Translations under genes and position numbers: made by a program
The notes under the pieces: model-generated
The model's database searches: none
What the model saw: only the letters and a program-made list of their open reading frames with translations
What the model was told of the DNA's origin: nothing
In this document: positions 15,079-24,325 of the stretch, piece by piece
Layout: each line of letters starts with the position of its first letter
How positions within the stretch are numbered: the first letter of the stretch is position 1
Source of the DNA: Cryomorphaceae bacterium
GTDB taxonomy: Bacteria; Bacteroidota; Bacteroidia; Flavobacteriales; Flavobacteriaceae
Direction: 5' to 3'
Assembly: GCA_003331265.1 (NCBI GenBank)
Contig: QOPV01000016.1
Location: 1-32,424, forward strand
Length of the DNA stretch: 32,424 bases

Positions 15079-16236
15079 ATGAGTAAACATAAAATTAACT
15101 TCAATACAAAGACTATTCATGGAGGGCAAATCCCTGAAAAAGGGTACGGAGCTGTAATGCCTCCCATATATCAAACCTCTACATATTCGCAGTCTAGCCC
15201 GGGTAATCACAAGGGATATGAATATAGTAGAACGCACAATCCAACTCGACAAGCCTTAGAAAGCTCGTTTGCAAGCATTGAAAACGGAGAGTATGGTTTA
15301 GCTTTTGGATCTGGCCTGGCAGCAATTGATGCTGTTTTAAAATTATTAAGCCCTGGTGACGAAGTTATTTCAACTAATGATCTTTATGGAGGATCTTACA
15401 GATTGTTTACTCAAGTATTTGAAAATTTTGGTATAAAATTTCATTTTACTGGAATGAGCGATCCCAATCGAATTAAAAATTTAATTAATGTTAAAACTAA
15501 AATGATTTGGGTTGAAACTCCTACAAATCCAATGATGAATATTATTGACATTAAGTCCTTAAGTGAAATTGCTAAATCTAAAAATATTCTTTTAGCTGTT
15601 GACAACACATTTGCAACTCCTTTTTTACAGCAACCTTTAGATTTGGGAGCTGATATTGTTATGCATTCGGCAACAAAGTACCTTGCTGGACATAGCGATG
15701 TGGTTTTAGGTGCTCTTGTTGTCAAAAATAAAGATTTAGCTGATAAACTTTATTTTATTCAAAATGCAAGTGGCGCCATTTGTGGGCCCATGGACAGTTT
15801 TCTAACACTTAGAGGAATAAAAACATTACATGTAAGAATGGAACGGCATTGCGAAAATGCAAAAAAAATTGCTATTTTTTTGAATAATCATACTGAAATT
15901 GAAAAGGTTTTTTGGCCTGGATTTAGTTCTCATCCTAATCATAATATAGCCAAAGAACAAATGTCTGATTTTGGTGCTATGATTTCTTTTACAACTGTTG
16001 GAAACGACTTTGAAAAAGCCATTAACATTATAGAAAAACTCAAAATATTTACTCTGGCAGAATCTCTAGGAGGGGTTGAAAGTTTGGCGGGTCATCCTGC
16101 TTCTATGACTCACGCTTCCATTCCTAAAAAGGAAAGAGAAGCTTCTGGGGTTGTTGATTCTTTAATTAGGCTTAGCGTTGGAATTGAAGATGTCAATGAT
16201 CTCATTTTAGATCTTGAACAAGCTATTTCTTTGTAA
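15079..16236 (+). CDS. metB: Cystathionine gamma-synthase / gamma-lyase (PLP-dependent)
   Basis: Cys/Met-metabolism PLP enzyme of 385 residues. The PLP-lysine is K200 in HSATKYLAGHSD. Other family marks are YEYSRTHNPTRQALE at ~47-61, AFGSGLAAIDAVL at ~75-87, the PLP-stacking Tyr in DLYGGSYRLF at ~101-110, DNTFATPFLQQPL at ~175-187 and SLGGVESLAGHPASMTHASIP. It either makes cystathionine from an activated homoserine and cysteine or cleaves cystathionine. The SLGGVESL form and length exclude the longer O-acetylhomoserine sulfhydrylases but do not separate synthase from lyase, so the symbol is tentative. Followed by gdhA on the same strand. Confidence 0.85.
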   Translation: MSKHKINFNTKTIHGGQIPEKGYGAVMPPIYQTSTYSQSSPGNHKGYEYSRTHNPTRQALESSFASIENGEYGLAFGSGLAAIDAVLKLLSPGDEVISTNDLYGGSYRLFTQVFENFGIKFHFTGMSDPNRIKNLINVKTKMIWVETPTNPMMNIIDIKSLSEIAKSKNILLAVDNTFATPFLQQPLDLGADIVMHSATKYLAGHSDVVLGALVVKNKDLADKLYFIQNASGAICGPMDSFLTLRGIKTLHVRMERHCENAKKIAIFLNNHTEIEKVFWPGFSSHPNHNIAKEQMSDFGAMISFTTVGNDFEKAINIIEKLKIFTLAESLGGVESLAGHPASMTHASIPKKEREASGVVDSLIRLSVGIEDVNDLILDLEQAISL

Positions 16237-16246
16237 AATTTCATTC

Positions 16247-16285
16247 AAGTTAATTGATTAACTTAGTTAGATTATAATAGTTTTT
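16247..16285 (+). promoter_or_regulatory. Palindrome and candidate promoter upstream of gdhA
   Basis: AAGTTAATTGATTAACTT at 16247-16264 is an 8-bp perfect inverted repeat around a central TG. The TTG at 16254-16256 inside it is 21 bp upstream of TAGTTTTT (16278-16285), a one-mismatch TAnnTTTG, so the palindrome would cover the -33 site of a gdhA promoter. This fits an operator. It could instead be a weak stem after the preceding gene, but no adjoining T-run is present. Confidence 0.4.
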
Positions 16286-16304
16286 TAATAAAAATTATTC
16301 CATT

Positions 16305-17645
16305 ATGAAAAAAAATTTAGAAAGTTTTATTTCAGAAATAGCTAAAAGAAATTCTCATGAACCTGAGTTCATGCAAGCTGTTAGAGAAGTTTCTGAAACC
16401 GTAATCCCTTATATTGTTTCAAATAAAATTTATCACGGTAAAAATATATTAATGCGTATGGTTGAACCGGAAAGGGTTCTGATGTTTAGGGTAAATTGGG
16501 TTGATGATAGTGGGGAGATCAGGGTTAATAGAGGTTATAGAGTTCAAATGAATTCTGCAATCGGTCCTTATAAAGGTGGATTAAGGTTTCATCCCTCTGT
16601 GAACTTAAGTATACTTAAGTTCTTGGCTTTTGAGCAAGTCTTTAAAAATAGCTTAACAACTCTTCCAATGGGAGGAGGTAAAGGAGGTTCTGATTTTGAT
16701 CCTAAAGGAAAAAGTGACGGAGAAATTATGAGGTTTTGTCAAAGCTTTATGACAGAACTTTTTAGATATATTGGACCAAATACAGATATTCCCGCGGGTG
16801 ATATTGGAGTTGGGGGAAGAGAGATTGGATATATGTTTGGACAGTATAAGAAACTAAAAAAAGAATTTACTGGTGTTTTAACTGGGAAAGGTCTTTCTTG
16901 GGGAGGCTCTTTGATTAGACCCGAAGCCACAGGCTACGGAACAGTTTATTTTGCTGAAAACATGCTAAATCATGTAAATAATTCTTTAGAAGGAAAGACT
17001 ATCGTTATTTCTGGATCTGGAAATGTTGCTCAATTTGCCGCTGAAAAATGTATTCAACTTTCGGCAAAAGTAGTTTCTTTATCTGATTCCTCAGGATTTA
17101 TACATGACTCAGATGGAATAAATATGGATAAACTCCATTACGTTATGGATTTAAAAAACAACAAAAGAGGTAGAATTTCTGAATATTTAAAAAAGTATCC
17201 TAAAGCCAGATTTTACAAAAACAAAACTCCATGGAATATTGCATGTCACATTGCATTGCCCTGTGCTACGCAAAATGAACTAAACAAGAAAGATGCAGAA
17301 AGCTTAATTAATAACGGGTGTATTTGTATTAGTGAAGGTGCCAATATGCCATGTACACCTGATGCAATTGCTACATTTAGAAAAAATAAAATACTATATG
17401 CACCTGGAAAAGCATCTAATGCAGGAGGTGTGGCAGTTTCTGGTTTAGAAATGGCCCAAAATTCGTTAAGATATAGCTGGACAAGGGAAGAAGTAGACAA
17501 CAAGTTAAAAGATATAATATTAGATATTCATAATTCTTGTATTACCCATGGTTTAGAGAAAAAGTATGTTAATTACGAAAAAGGAGCTAACATAGCTGGG
17601 TTCATAAAAGTTGCAGATGCTATGCTTGCTCAAGGAGTAGTTTAA
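16305..17645 (+). CDS. gdhA: Glutamate dehydrogenase (hexameric, probably NADP-specific)
   Basis: Interconverts 2-oxoglutarate plus ammonium and glutamate; the main ammonium-assimilating route in many Bacteroidota. 446 residues, the family-I hexameric length. Substrate-site segments are YRVQMNSAIGPYKGGLRFHP at ~78-97 and PMGGGKGGSDFDPKGKSDGE at 121-140 with catalytic K126; the Rossmann domain is marked by KTIVISGSGNVAQFAAEKC; SEGANMPCTPDA and APGKASNAGGVAVSGLEMAQN are conserved C-terminal blocks. Cofactor preference is inferred from subfamily, not proven. Preceded by a palindrome overlapping a candidate -33 site, consistent with regulated expression. Confidence 0.95.
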   Translation: MKKNLESFISEIAKRNSHEPEFMQAVREVSETVIPYIVSNKIYHGKNILMRMVEPERVLMFRVNWVDDSGEIRVNRGYRVQMNSAIGPYKGGLRFHPSVNLSILKFLAFEQVFKNSLTTLPMGGGKGGSDFDPKGKSDGEIMRFCQSFMTELFRYIGPNTDIPAGDIGVGGREIGYMFGQYKKLKKEFTGVLTGKGLSWGGSLIRPEATGYGTVYFAENMLNHVNNSLEGKTIVISGSGNVAQFAAEKCIQLSAKVVSLSDSSGFIHDSDGINMDKLHYVMDLKNNKRGRISEYLKKYPKARFYKNKTPWNIACHIALPCATQNELNKKDAESLINNGCICISEGANMPCTPDAIATFRKNKILYAPGKASNAGGVAVSGLEMAQNSLRYSWTREEVDNKLKDIILDIHNSCITHGLEKKYVNYEKGANIAGFIKVADAMLAQGVV

Positions 17646-17668
17646 ATTATTTAATTATAATTTTTGAG

Positions 17669-18394
17669 ATGTTAATATCTACTGAAGCCATAGCTTTAAG
17701 TTCAATTAAATATTCTGAAACTAGCCTAATAGTAAAATGTTTTACTCTATCTGATGGGGTCAAATCATATTTAATTAAAGGTATAAGGTCTCAAAAAAAA
17801 AAATCTTTTAACGTAGGGCTATTTCAACCATTAACAATCCTTGAAATTGATGCTAATCATAGAAATATTGGAAGATTAGAAAGCATTAGATCCGCAAAAA
17901 TAATATTCCCTTATAAAAGCATTCCATTTGATATTATTAAAAATACTATTGTTTTGTTCTTGTCTGAGATTTTGTCCAAAAGCATACAAGAGGAAGAAAA
18001 AAACGAGAATTTATATAATTTTATAAAAACTTCGTTGATATGGCTTGATTCTAATTATAATTACTCCAATTTTCATATTCACTTTTTAGTAAAATTCTTA
18101 ATATATCTTGGAATATCACCAGATGAAAGTGATATACATTTAGATTATTTCGATATGTTGAATGGTAGGTTTTGTAATTATTCAAAAAACGAAAATTATA
18201 TTACTGGAAGCGTAATAAATCACTTTAAAGAATTTTTAGGCACAAATTTTGATGAGTTAGGTCTTACAATTGACTCTTCGGTTCAAAGAAAAGAACTATT
18301 AGAGTTTTTAATGAAGTATATGCAAATTCATTTAGAAGACTTTAGAAGGCCACAATCACTTAATATTATGTATGATCTTTTTAAAAGAAAATAA
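17669..18394 (+). CDS. recO: DNA repair protein RecO
   Basis: Recombination mediator that works with RecR to load RecA on SSB-coated single strands. 241 residues. The N-terminal OB-fold is recognisable (TEAIALSSIKYSETSLIVKCFT, KSYLIKGIRSQKKK, FQPLTILEIDANHRNIGRLES); the helical C-terminal half lacks the CxxC zinc motif present in many RecO proteins, as in other members without it. It starts 23 bp after gdhA. Its last 23 bp contain the start of the downstream TonB receptor. Confidence 0.9.
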   Translation: MLISTEAIALSSIKYSETSLIVKCFTLSDGVKSYLIKGIRSQKKKSFNVGLFQPLTILEIDANHRNIGRLESIRSAKIIFPYKSIPFDIIKNTIVLFLSEILSKSIQEEEKNENLYNFIKTSLIWLDSNYNYSNFHIHFLVKFLIYLGISPDESDIHLDYFDMLNGRFCNYSKNENYITGSVINHFKEFLGTNFDELGLTIDSSVQRKELLEFLMKYMQIHLEDFRRPQSLNIMYDLFKRK

Positions 18395-20858
18395 GATTTT
18401 ATTAATTCTTTTTTTGATTATTTCTTTAAACAGCTATTCTCAAAAATTGCTTGTTAAAGATTCACAAGAAAATACAATAATTCCTAATGTTACAGTATAT
18501 AATACTCAAAAAACCATTTCTATTCTTTCAGATTTTGATGGCATCTTAAATCTTTCCTCTTTCAACAAAAAAGATACTATAATTTTAAGCCATATTTCTT
18601 ATGAAAAACTTAAAATATCATTAAATAATATTTCTGAAAATACTATATATCTAAATCCTAACACTCAAGTATTATCTGAAATTATTTTATCAGTAGGAAG
18701 AAATAGAGAAAATAAAGAAAAAATCTCTAAAAAGGTTTCCTTAATTACTAATAAAAAAATAGAACTTGACTTGCCTCAAACATCTGCAGATTTACTTTTT
18801 TATGCAGGAGGAGTTAGAATCCAAAAAACACAAGGTGGTGGTGGAAGTCCAGTTATAAGAGGGTTTGAGGCTAATAGAGTACTTCTTGTTGTTGATGGAG
18901 TAAGAATGAATAATGCTATTTATAGATCTGGACACCTACAAAATGCTATTACTATCGATCCTAATGCTTTAGAAAGAACAGAAATTATTTTTGGTCCATC
19001 CTCAGTTGGCTATGGATCCGATGCTTTAGGTGGGGTGATTCATTTTTATACTCGAACTCCAAAAATAAATAATGAAAAAAGATGGATTACCAAAGGATCT
19101 AATTCATACAACACTCGTTTCAATCATAATGTAAATAACTTGAACATAGAGCATAGCAAGGACAAATTGGCAAGTTTTACAAGTCTTACATATTCTGATT
19201 TTGGTGATATTATTATGGGCAGCAAGAGAAATCACGGGTTTCAAAGTTGGGGTTTGAATAAATATGTTCTTAAGAATGATAATTTCAACAATAACATGCT
19301 TCTAAATAAAAATTCTGAAGTTCAAAAAAACACAAGCTATACCCAATTTGATTTTTTACAAAAATTCAATCTTAAAATATCTGAATCTTCTAATCTAGTA
19401 TTTAACATTCAACACTCTAAATCCTCTAACATAGATCGATACGATAAATTGAATGAGTTCGAATCTGATAAAAATCTTAAGTATTCTCAATGGTATTATG
19501 GACCCCAAAAAAGAAGCTTATTTTCTTCCACTTATAATTTTTCGAATAATAAAAAATGGTTACAAAAAGGTACAATAGTAGCGGCTTTTCAAAACATAAA
19601 AGAATCTAGACATAATAGAAAATTTCAATCTCTTATCTTAAACTCTCAATTTGAAAATGTAAAAGTATATTCTTTAAACATAGATTTTGTAGGGCTTAAA
19701 AAGGATGACTCTTCGCTATCTTATGGATTTGAATACACATACAATAATGTAAATTCAACAGCATTCGGAGAAAATCTTGTAAAAAACAATGTGACAATCT
19801 CAAGTGCTAAGAATTCTGATTCAATTTTTAAAATTCCAACTAGATATCCTAGCGCAGGGAGTGACTACAGTACCGTAGCAACATATTATGAGTTTAGAAA
19901 AGACCTTTCTGAAAAATCCAATTTTAATTTTGGAATGAGATATACTCTCACTACTTTAAATGCAAGTTGGGGAGAGGAAGCTTTAATTGATGCTAATTTG
20001 AGTACTATTGAAACAAGAAATTCGTCTTTAACTGGAAGCCTCGGTTACGTTACAAGAACTAAAAATAATTGGCAAATAAATGCTGCTTTTTCCAGTGGCT
20101 TTAGATCACCAAACATTGATGATACGGGTAAAATTAGAGAAAATAGAGGAATTCTTTCCGTTCCTAACAAAGAGTTGAAACCCGAATATGCCTATAGCTC
20201 TGAGCTAGGTCTCACAAAATTTTCTAATGATAAATCCAATGTTTTTTCTTTAAATCTTTACTACACTCACATTACCAACCATATTAACAGAGATTACTTC
20301 GAAATTTTAAATGACAATTCAACTATTGATTCTAATACAATTCTTTACAATTTCGAGGAGGTAAAAACTATGGCAAATGTCAATCTCGGAAGAGCTTATA
20401 TTTATGGCTTTTCATTTGATTCAGAATCTACAATATTTAAAAACATTTATTTTAAAAGTAACATAACTTACACTGAAGGAGGAAGTGTTCAGAGACCTGA
20501 ACCTCTGCCCTCAATATCTCCATTATTTGGTTCATTTTATTTAAAATGGATTAAATCGAATCTTAAAATGCAACTAGCTTATAAGTTTTCCGGTTCAAAG
20601 AATCCTGAAGATTATAGTAAGGGAGGTGAGGATGGCCTGGAAGAAACTCCTATATTGAGGTATGCAGACAAAATCCCACAATACTATGGAATGCCTTCTT
20701 GGGGGGTTTTAAAACTGTCCTCATCTTATGAACTATCCAATAATTTTAAAGCTACTTTAATCCTGGATAATATATTTGATATTCATTATAGAGAATTTGC
20801 TTCTGGCATATCATCACCCGGAAGAAACTTAAATATTGTTTTAGAGCATAAGTTCTAA
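18372..20858 (+). CDS. TonB-dependent outer-membrane receptor
   Basis: Outer-membrane active transporter, 828 residues. Signal peptide ~1-23 (ending NSYSQ), a CarboxypepD-regulatory-like domain ~24-106, plug domain ~115-235 (TSADLLFYAGGVRIQ, SPVIRGFEANRVLLVVDGVRMNN, SGHLQNAITIDPNALERTEI, GPSSVGYGSDALGGVIHFYTR), then a beta-barrel ending in LNIVLEHKF with the terminal Phe expected for barrel insertion. The plug resembles haem/haemoglobin-type receptors, and FRSP plus PNKELKPE echo their FRAP/NPNL boxes, but no His lies between them, so haem transport is unproven. The ATG lies inside recO (23-bp overlap); no later ATG keeps the signal peptide. Confidence 0.92.
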   Translation: MIFLKENKILLILFLIISLNSYSQKLLVKDSQENTIIPNVTVYNTQKTISILSDFDGILNLSSFNKKDTIILSHISYEKLKISLNNISENTIYLNPNTQVLSEIILSVGRNRENKEKISKKVSLITNKKIELDLPQTSADLLFYAGGVRIQKTQGGGGSPVIRGFEANRVLLVVDGVRMNNAIYRSGHLQNAITIDPNALERTEIIFGPSSVGYGSDALGGVIHFYTRTPKINNEKRWITKGSNSYNTRFNHNVNNLNIEHSKDKLASFTSLTYSDFGDIIMGSKRNHGFQSWGLNKYVLKNDNFNNNMLLNKNSEVQKNTSYTQFDFLQKFNLKISESSNLVFNIQHSKSSNIDRYDKLNEFESDKNLKYSQWYYGPQKRSLFSSTYNFSNNKKWLQKGTIVAAFQNIKESRHNRKFQSLILNSQFENVKVYSLNIDFVGLKKDDSSLSYGFEYTYNNVNSTAFGENLVKNNVTISSAKNSDSIFKIPTRYPSAGSDYSTVATYYEFRKDLSEKSNFNFGMRYTLTTLNASWGEEALIDANLSTIETRNSSLTGSLGYVTRTKNNWQINAAFSSGFRSPNIDDTGKIRENRGILSVPNKELKPEYAYSSELGLTKFSNDKSNVFSLNLYYTHITNHINRDYFEILNDNSTIDSNTILYNFEEVKTMANVNLGRAYIYGFSFDSESTIFKNIYFKSNITYTEGGSVQRPEPLPSISPLFGSFYLKWIKSNLKMQLAYKFSGSKNPEDYSKGGEDGLEETPILRYADKIPQYYGMPSWGVLKLSSSYELSNNFKATLILDNIFDIHYREFASGISSPGRNLNIVLEHKF

Positions 20859-20915
20859 AAAAATTTAATCTAAAATGGTTACTTTCGCTTCTTATAAAAT
20901 TCTCATTTTAATAAA

Positions 20916-23900
20916 ATGGCTTTTAAAGAATATACAGGCTTAGATTTATCAAAAGTTGCTAAAGGAGTTCTTAAAGATTGGGATTCAAATGAATCTTTTA
21001 AAAAGAGTATCAGTTTAAGAAATGGAGCCCCTAAGTATGTCTTTTATGAAGGTCCTCCCTCTGCCAATGGAATGCCTGGAATACACCATGTAATGGCAAG
21101 AAGCATAAAAGATATTTTTTGTAGATACAAGACTTTAAAGGGATTTCAAGTCAACAGAAAGGCTGGTTGGGACACGCATGGCCTGCCAATTGAATTAAGT
21201 GTTGAAAAAGAACTTGGTATTACTAAAGATGATATCGGGAAATCAATTTCAATAGAAGATTACAATAAGGCATGTAAAAAAGCCGTAATGCGTTATACTG
21301 ACGTATGGAACGATTTAACAAAAAAAATGGGATATTGGGTAGATATGGAAAATCCATATGTTACTTATAAACCAAAATATATAGAATCTGTTTGGTGGCT
21401 TTTAAAAAATCTTTTTGAAAAAGGATTAATATATAAAGGATATACTATTCAACCATATTCTCCAAAAGCTGGAACAGGGTTAAGTTCCCATGAACTAAAT
21501 CAACCAGGAACATATCAAGACGTTAAAGATACTACGGTTACTGCTCAATTTAAAGCATTAAAGAATACTTTACCAGAAGCTTTAAAAAACTATGATTCTG
21601 TCTCTTTTTTAGCATGGACGACAACGCCATGGACACTACCTTCTAATACAGCTTTAACTGTAGGTCCCAGAATAAAATACGCGCTTATTTCAACTTTTAA
21701 TCAGTACACTAAAAAACCAGTTAACGTAATATTAGCTAAAGATTTAATACCAAAAGTTTTTTCTAATTCTTTTGAACAGATAAAAAACAGAAAAGATTTA
21801 AGACTTGATTCCAATTCTAAAAACAAAATACCTTATTTGTTAAATAATTCTTTTCTTGGGAAAGAACTGATAGGAATTCAATATGAACAGCTTTGGAGTG
21901 ATGCCCCTCTTCCTTATAAAAATGCAGAGAATGCTTTTAGAGTTATTGGTGGTGATTTTGTAACTACAGAAGATGGAACTGGAATAGTTCACACAGCACC
22001 TACTTTTGGAGCTGATGATGCAAAAGTGGCTAAAGAAGCTAATCCAGAAGTTCCTCCTTTACTAATCTATGATGAAAATAAGCAGTTGGTTCCTCTTGTT
22101 GATTTACAGGGCAAATTCAGATCAGAATTAGGTGAATTAGGAGGTAAGTATGTAAAAAATGAGTATTACAACAAAACTGACGAAATACCTGAAAAATCTG
22201 TTGATGTAGAGATTGCAATAAGATTAAAAGAAGAAAATAAAGCCTTTAAAGTTGAAAAATATTTACATAGTTACCCTAATTGTTGGAGAACAGACAAACC
22301 CATCCTTTATTATCCATTAGATTCCTGGTTCATTAAAGTAACTGAAAAGAAAGAAGTTTTAACTAAGCTAAATGAGTCAATTAATTGGAAACCTAAATCT
22401 ACAGGCGATGGAAGATTTGGAAATTGGCTTTCAAATGCAAACGACTGGAACCTTTCAAGATCAAGATTTTGGGGAATTCCTCTCCCAATCTGGAGATCAG
22501 AAGATTCCAAAGAGACTATTATAATTGGCTCTATTAAAGAATTAAAAAATGAAATCGCTAGATCTATTGATTTTGGGTTTATGAAAGTTGACCCCTTCGC
22601 TTCTTTTGAGATTGACAATATGGATGAATTTAATTACGATAAAATTGATCTTCATAAAAATATAGTGGATGAAATAATATTGTCCTCTAAAAATGGAGAA
22701 AAAATGTATCGTGAACCTGATTTAATTGATGTTTGGTTCGATTCTGGCTCAATGCCATATGCTCAGTGGCACTATCCTTTTGAAAATAAAGAAATGATTG
22801 ATAAAAATATCGCTTTTCCTGCTGATTATATCGCTGAAGGAGTAGATCAGACTAGGGGGTGGTTTTATACACTTCACGCAATAAGCTCAATGGTTTTCAA
22901 TTCTATCTCATACAAAAATGTGATTTCTAATGGTCTTGTTTTAGATAAAAATGGACAAAAAATGTCTAAAAGACTAGGAAATGCTGTAGACCCTTTCAAG
23001 ACAATTGAAAAATATGGTCCTGACGCGACTAGATGGTACATGATAAGTAATGCCAATCCTTGGGACAATTTAAAGTTTGATATTGAAGGAATTGAAGAGA
23101 GTAAGCGTAAATTCTTTGGCACATTATATAACGTATACTCATTTTTCACTCTTTACGCTAACATAGATAATTTTAATTTTAATGAGAAAGAACTTGACAA
23201 TAGTGAGAAACCTGAACTTGATAGATGGATTCTTTCTGAACTTCACTCCTTAATTAGTGAAGTTGATGAAAATTACTCAAACTATGAACCCACAAAAGCT
23301 GCTAGATCCATTTCTAAATTTGTTCAATTATATTTAAGTAATTGGTATGTTAGACTATCTCGAAGAAGGTTTTGGAAAGGATCCTACGGAAAAGATAAAA
23401 TTAGCGGATATCAAACTTTATATACTTGCTTGATAGAAATAGCTAAAATAGCTTCTCCAATTGCTCCTTTTTTTATGGATAGATTATATTGTGATTTAAT
23501 ATCGAATACTCATTTCGATTCCTTTGATTCTGTTCACCATTCAAATTTTCCAATTTCAGAAACTGATCAAATCGATTTTGAATTACAAAAAAAAATAAGA
23601 AAAGCGCAAATAATCTGCTCTTTAATTCTTTCTTTAAGAAAGAAAGAAAAAATTAAAGTTAGACAACCTCTTTCCAAGGTGATGATCCCTTTTTCAAGTT
23701 CTGATGAAAAATCAGAAATTGAACAAATATCTGAACTAATAAAGTCAGAGGTTAACGTTAAAGAAATAGAATTAATTAGTAATTCCTCAGGAATTTTAGT
23801 TAAAAAAGTTAAACCTAACTTTAAAAGTCTAGGTCCCAAATTAGGCAAACTTTTATCTTCAGTTGTAAAAAAAATAAATACTTTTAATGATAATGAAATT

Positions 23901-24323
23901 AATAAAATTGAAAAAGGCGAATCTATTTCAGTAACAATTGATAATAACAATATTGTTCTTGATCCTCATGACTTAGAGGTTGTTTCCCAGGATATCCAAG
24001 GTTGGTTAGTAGCTTCGGAAAACAGTATTACAGTTGCTCTAGACGTTAAGTTAAATGAAGAGTTAATTAATGAAGGTATTGCGCGTGAGTTAGTCAATAG
24101 AATTCAAAATCACAGAAAAGAAATTGGACTCTTAGTTACAGATAAAATTATTTTAAAAATTCAGCAGGATATTATAATTGAAAAAGCTATTTTTGAGAAT
24201 AGAGATTATATAATGAGTGAAACATTATCCGAAGAATTAACTCTGGTAAACTCTATAACTAATGGAATTGAAATCAAGTTTGATAATATAGAAACTAAAT
24301 TAAGTATACATAAAAATAATTAA
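20916..24323 (+). CDS. ileS: Isoleucine-tRNA ligase (IleRS2 type, GxHH active-site variant)
   Basis: Charges tRNA-Ile. 1135 residues, the long type-2 (eukaryote-like) form rather than the ~940-residue bacterial type 1. N-terminal ATP motif region reads PPSANGMPGIHHVMAR (49-62 approx.), so the class I HxGH signature is G55-I-H-H58, with the first His and the Gly exchanged. Then follow the editing domain (AWTTTPWTLPSNTALTVGP; DGTGIVHTAPTFGADD), DVWFDSGSMPYAQWHYP, EGVDQTRGWFYTLH, the signature KMSKRLGNAVDPF, an anticodon-binding domain and a C-terminal extension. No zinc-binding Cys cluster is seen at the C-terminus, as expected for type 2. It forms a unit with the two genes after it. Confidence 0.96.
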   Translation: MAFKEYTGLDLSKVAKGVLKDWDSNESFKKSISLRNGAPKYVFYEGPPSANGMPGIHHVMARSIKDIFCRYKTLKGFQVNRKAGWDTHGLPIELSVEKELGITKDDIGKSISIEDYNKACKKAVMRYTDVWNDLTKKMGYWVDMENPYVTYKPKYIESVWWLLKNLFEKGLIYKGYTIQPYSPKAGTGLSSHELNQPGTYQDVKDTTVTAQFKALKNTLPEALKNYDSVSFLAWTTTPWTLPSNTALTVGPRIKYALISTFNQYTKKPVNVILAKDLIPKVFSNSFEQIKNRKDLRLDSNSKNKIPYLLNNSFLGKELIGIQYEQLWSDAPLPYKNAENAFRVIGGDFVTTEDGTGIVHTAPTFGADDAKVAKEANPEVPPLLIYDENKQLVPLVDLQGKFRSELGELGGKYVKNEYYNKTDEIPEKSVDVEIAIRLKEENKAFKVEKYLHSYPNCWRTDKPILYYPLDSWFIKVTEKKEVLTKLNESINWKPKSTGDGRFGNWLSNANDWNLSRSRFWGIPLPIWRSEDSKETIIIGSIKELKNEIARSIDFGFMKVDPFASFEIDNMDEFNYDKIDLHKNIVDEIILSSKNGEKMYREPDLIDVWFDSGSMPYAQWHYPFENKEMIDKNIAFPADYIAEGVDQTRGWFYTLHAISSMVFNSISYKNVISNGLVLDKNGQKMSKRLGNAVDPFKTIEKYGPDATRWYMISNANPWDNLKFDIEGIEESKRKFFGTLYNVYSFFTLYANIDNFNFNEKELDNSEKPELDRWILSELHSLISEVDENYSNYEPTKAARSISKFVQLYLSNWYVRLSRRRFWKGSYGKDKISGYQTLYTCLIEIAKIASPIAPFFMDRLYCDLISNTHFDSFDSVHHSNFPISETDQIDFELQKKIRKAQIICSLILSLRKKEKIKVRQPLSKVMIPFSSSDEKSEIEQISELIKSEVNVKEIELISNSSGILVKKVKPNFKSLGPKLGKLLSSVVKKINTFNDNEINKIEKGESISVTIDNNNIVLDPHDLEVVSQDIQGWLVASENSITVALDVKLNEELINEGIARELVNRIQNHRKEIGLLVTDKIILKIQQDIIIEKAIFENRDYIMSETLSEELTLVNSITNGIEIKFDNIETKLSIHKNN

Positions 24324-24325
24324 TC

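Noticed and set aside
15043-15252. Minus-strand ORF opposite the start of the cystathionine synthase gene
   Set aside because: Lies opposite strongly conserved PLP-enzyme sequence and has no recognisable features; a shadow frame.
22310-23950. Minus-strand ORFs of 91-127 codons inside ileS
   Set aside because: All are antisense to conserved IleRS domains, with no family resemblance or upstream signals.
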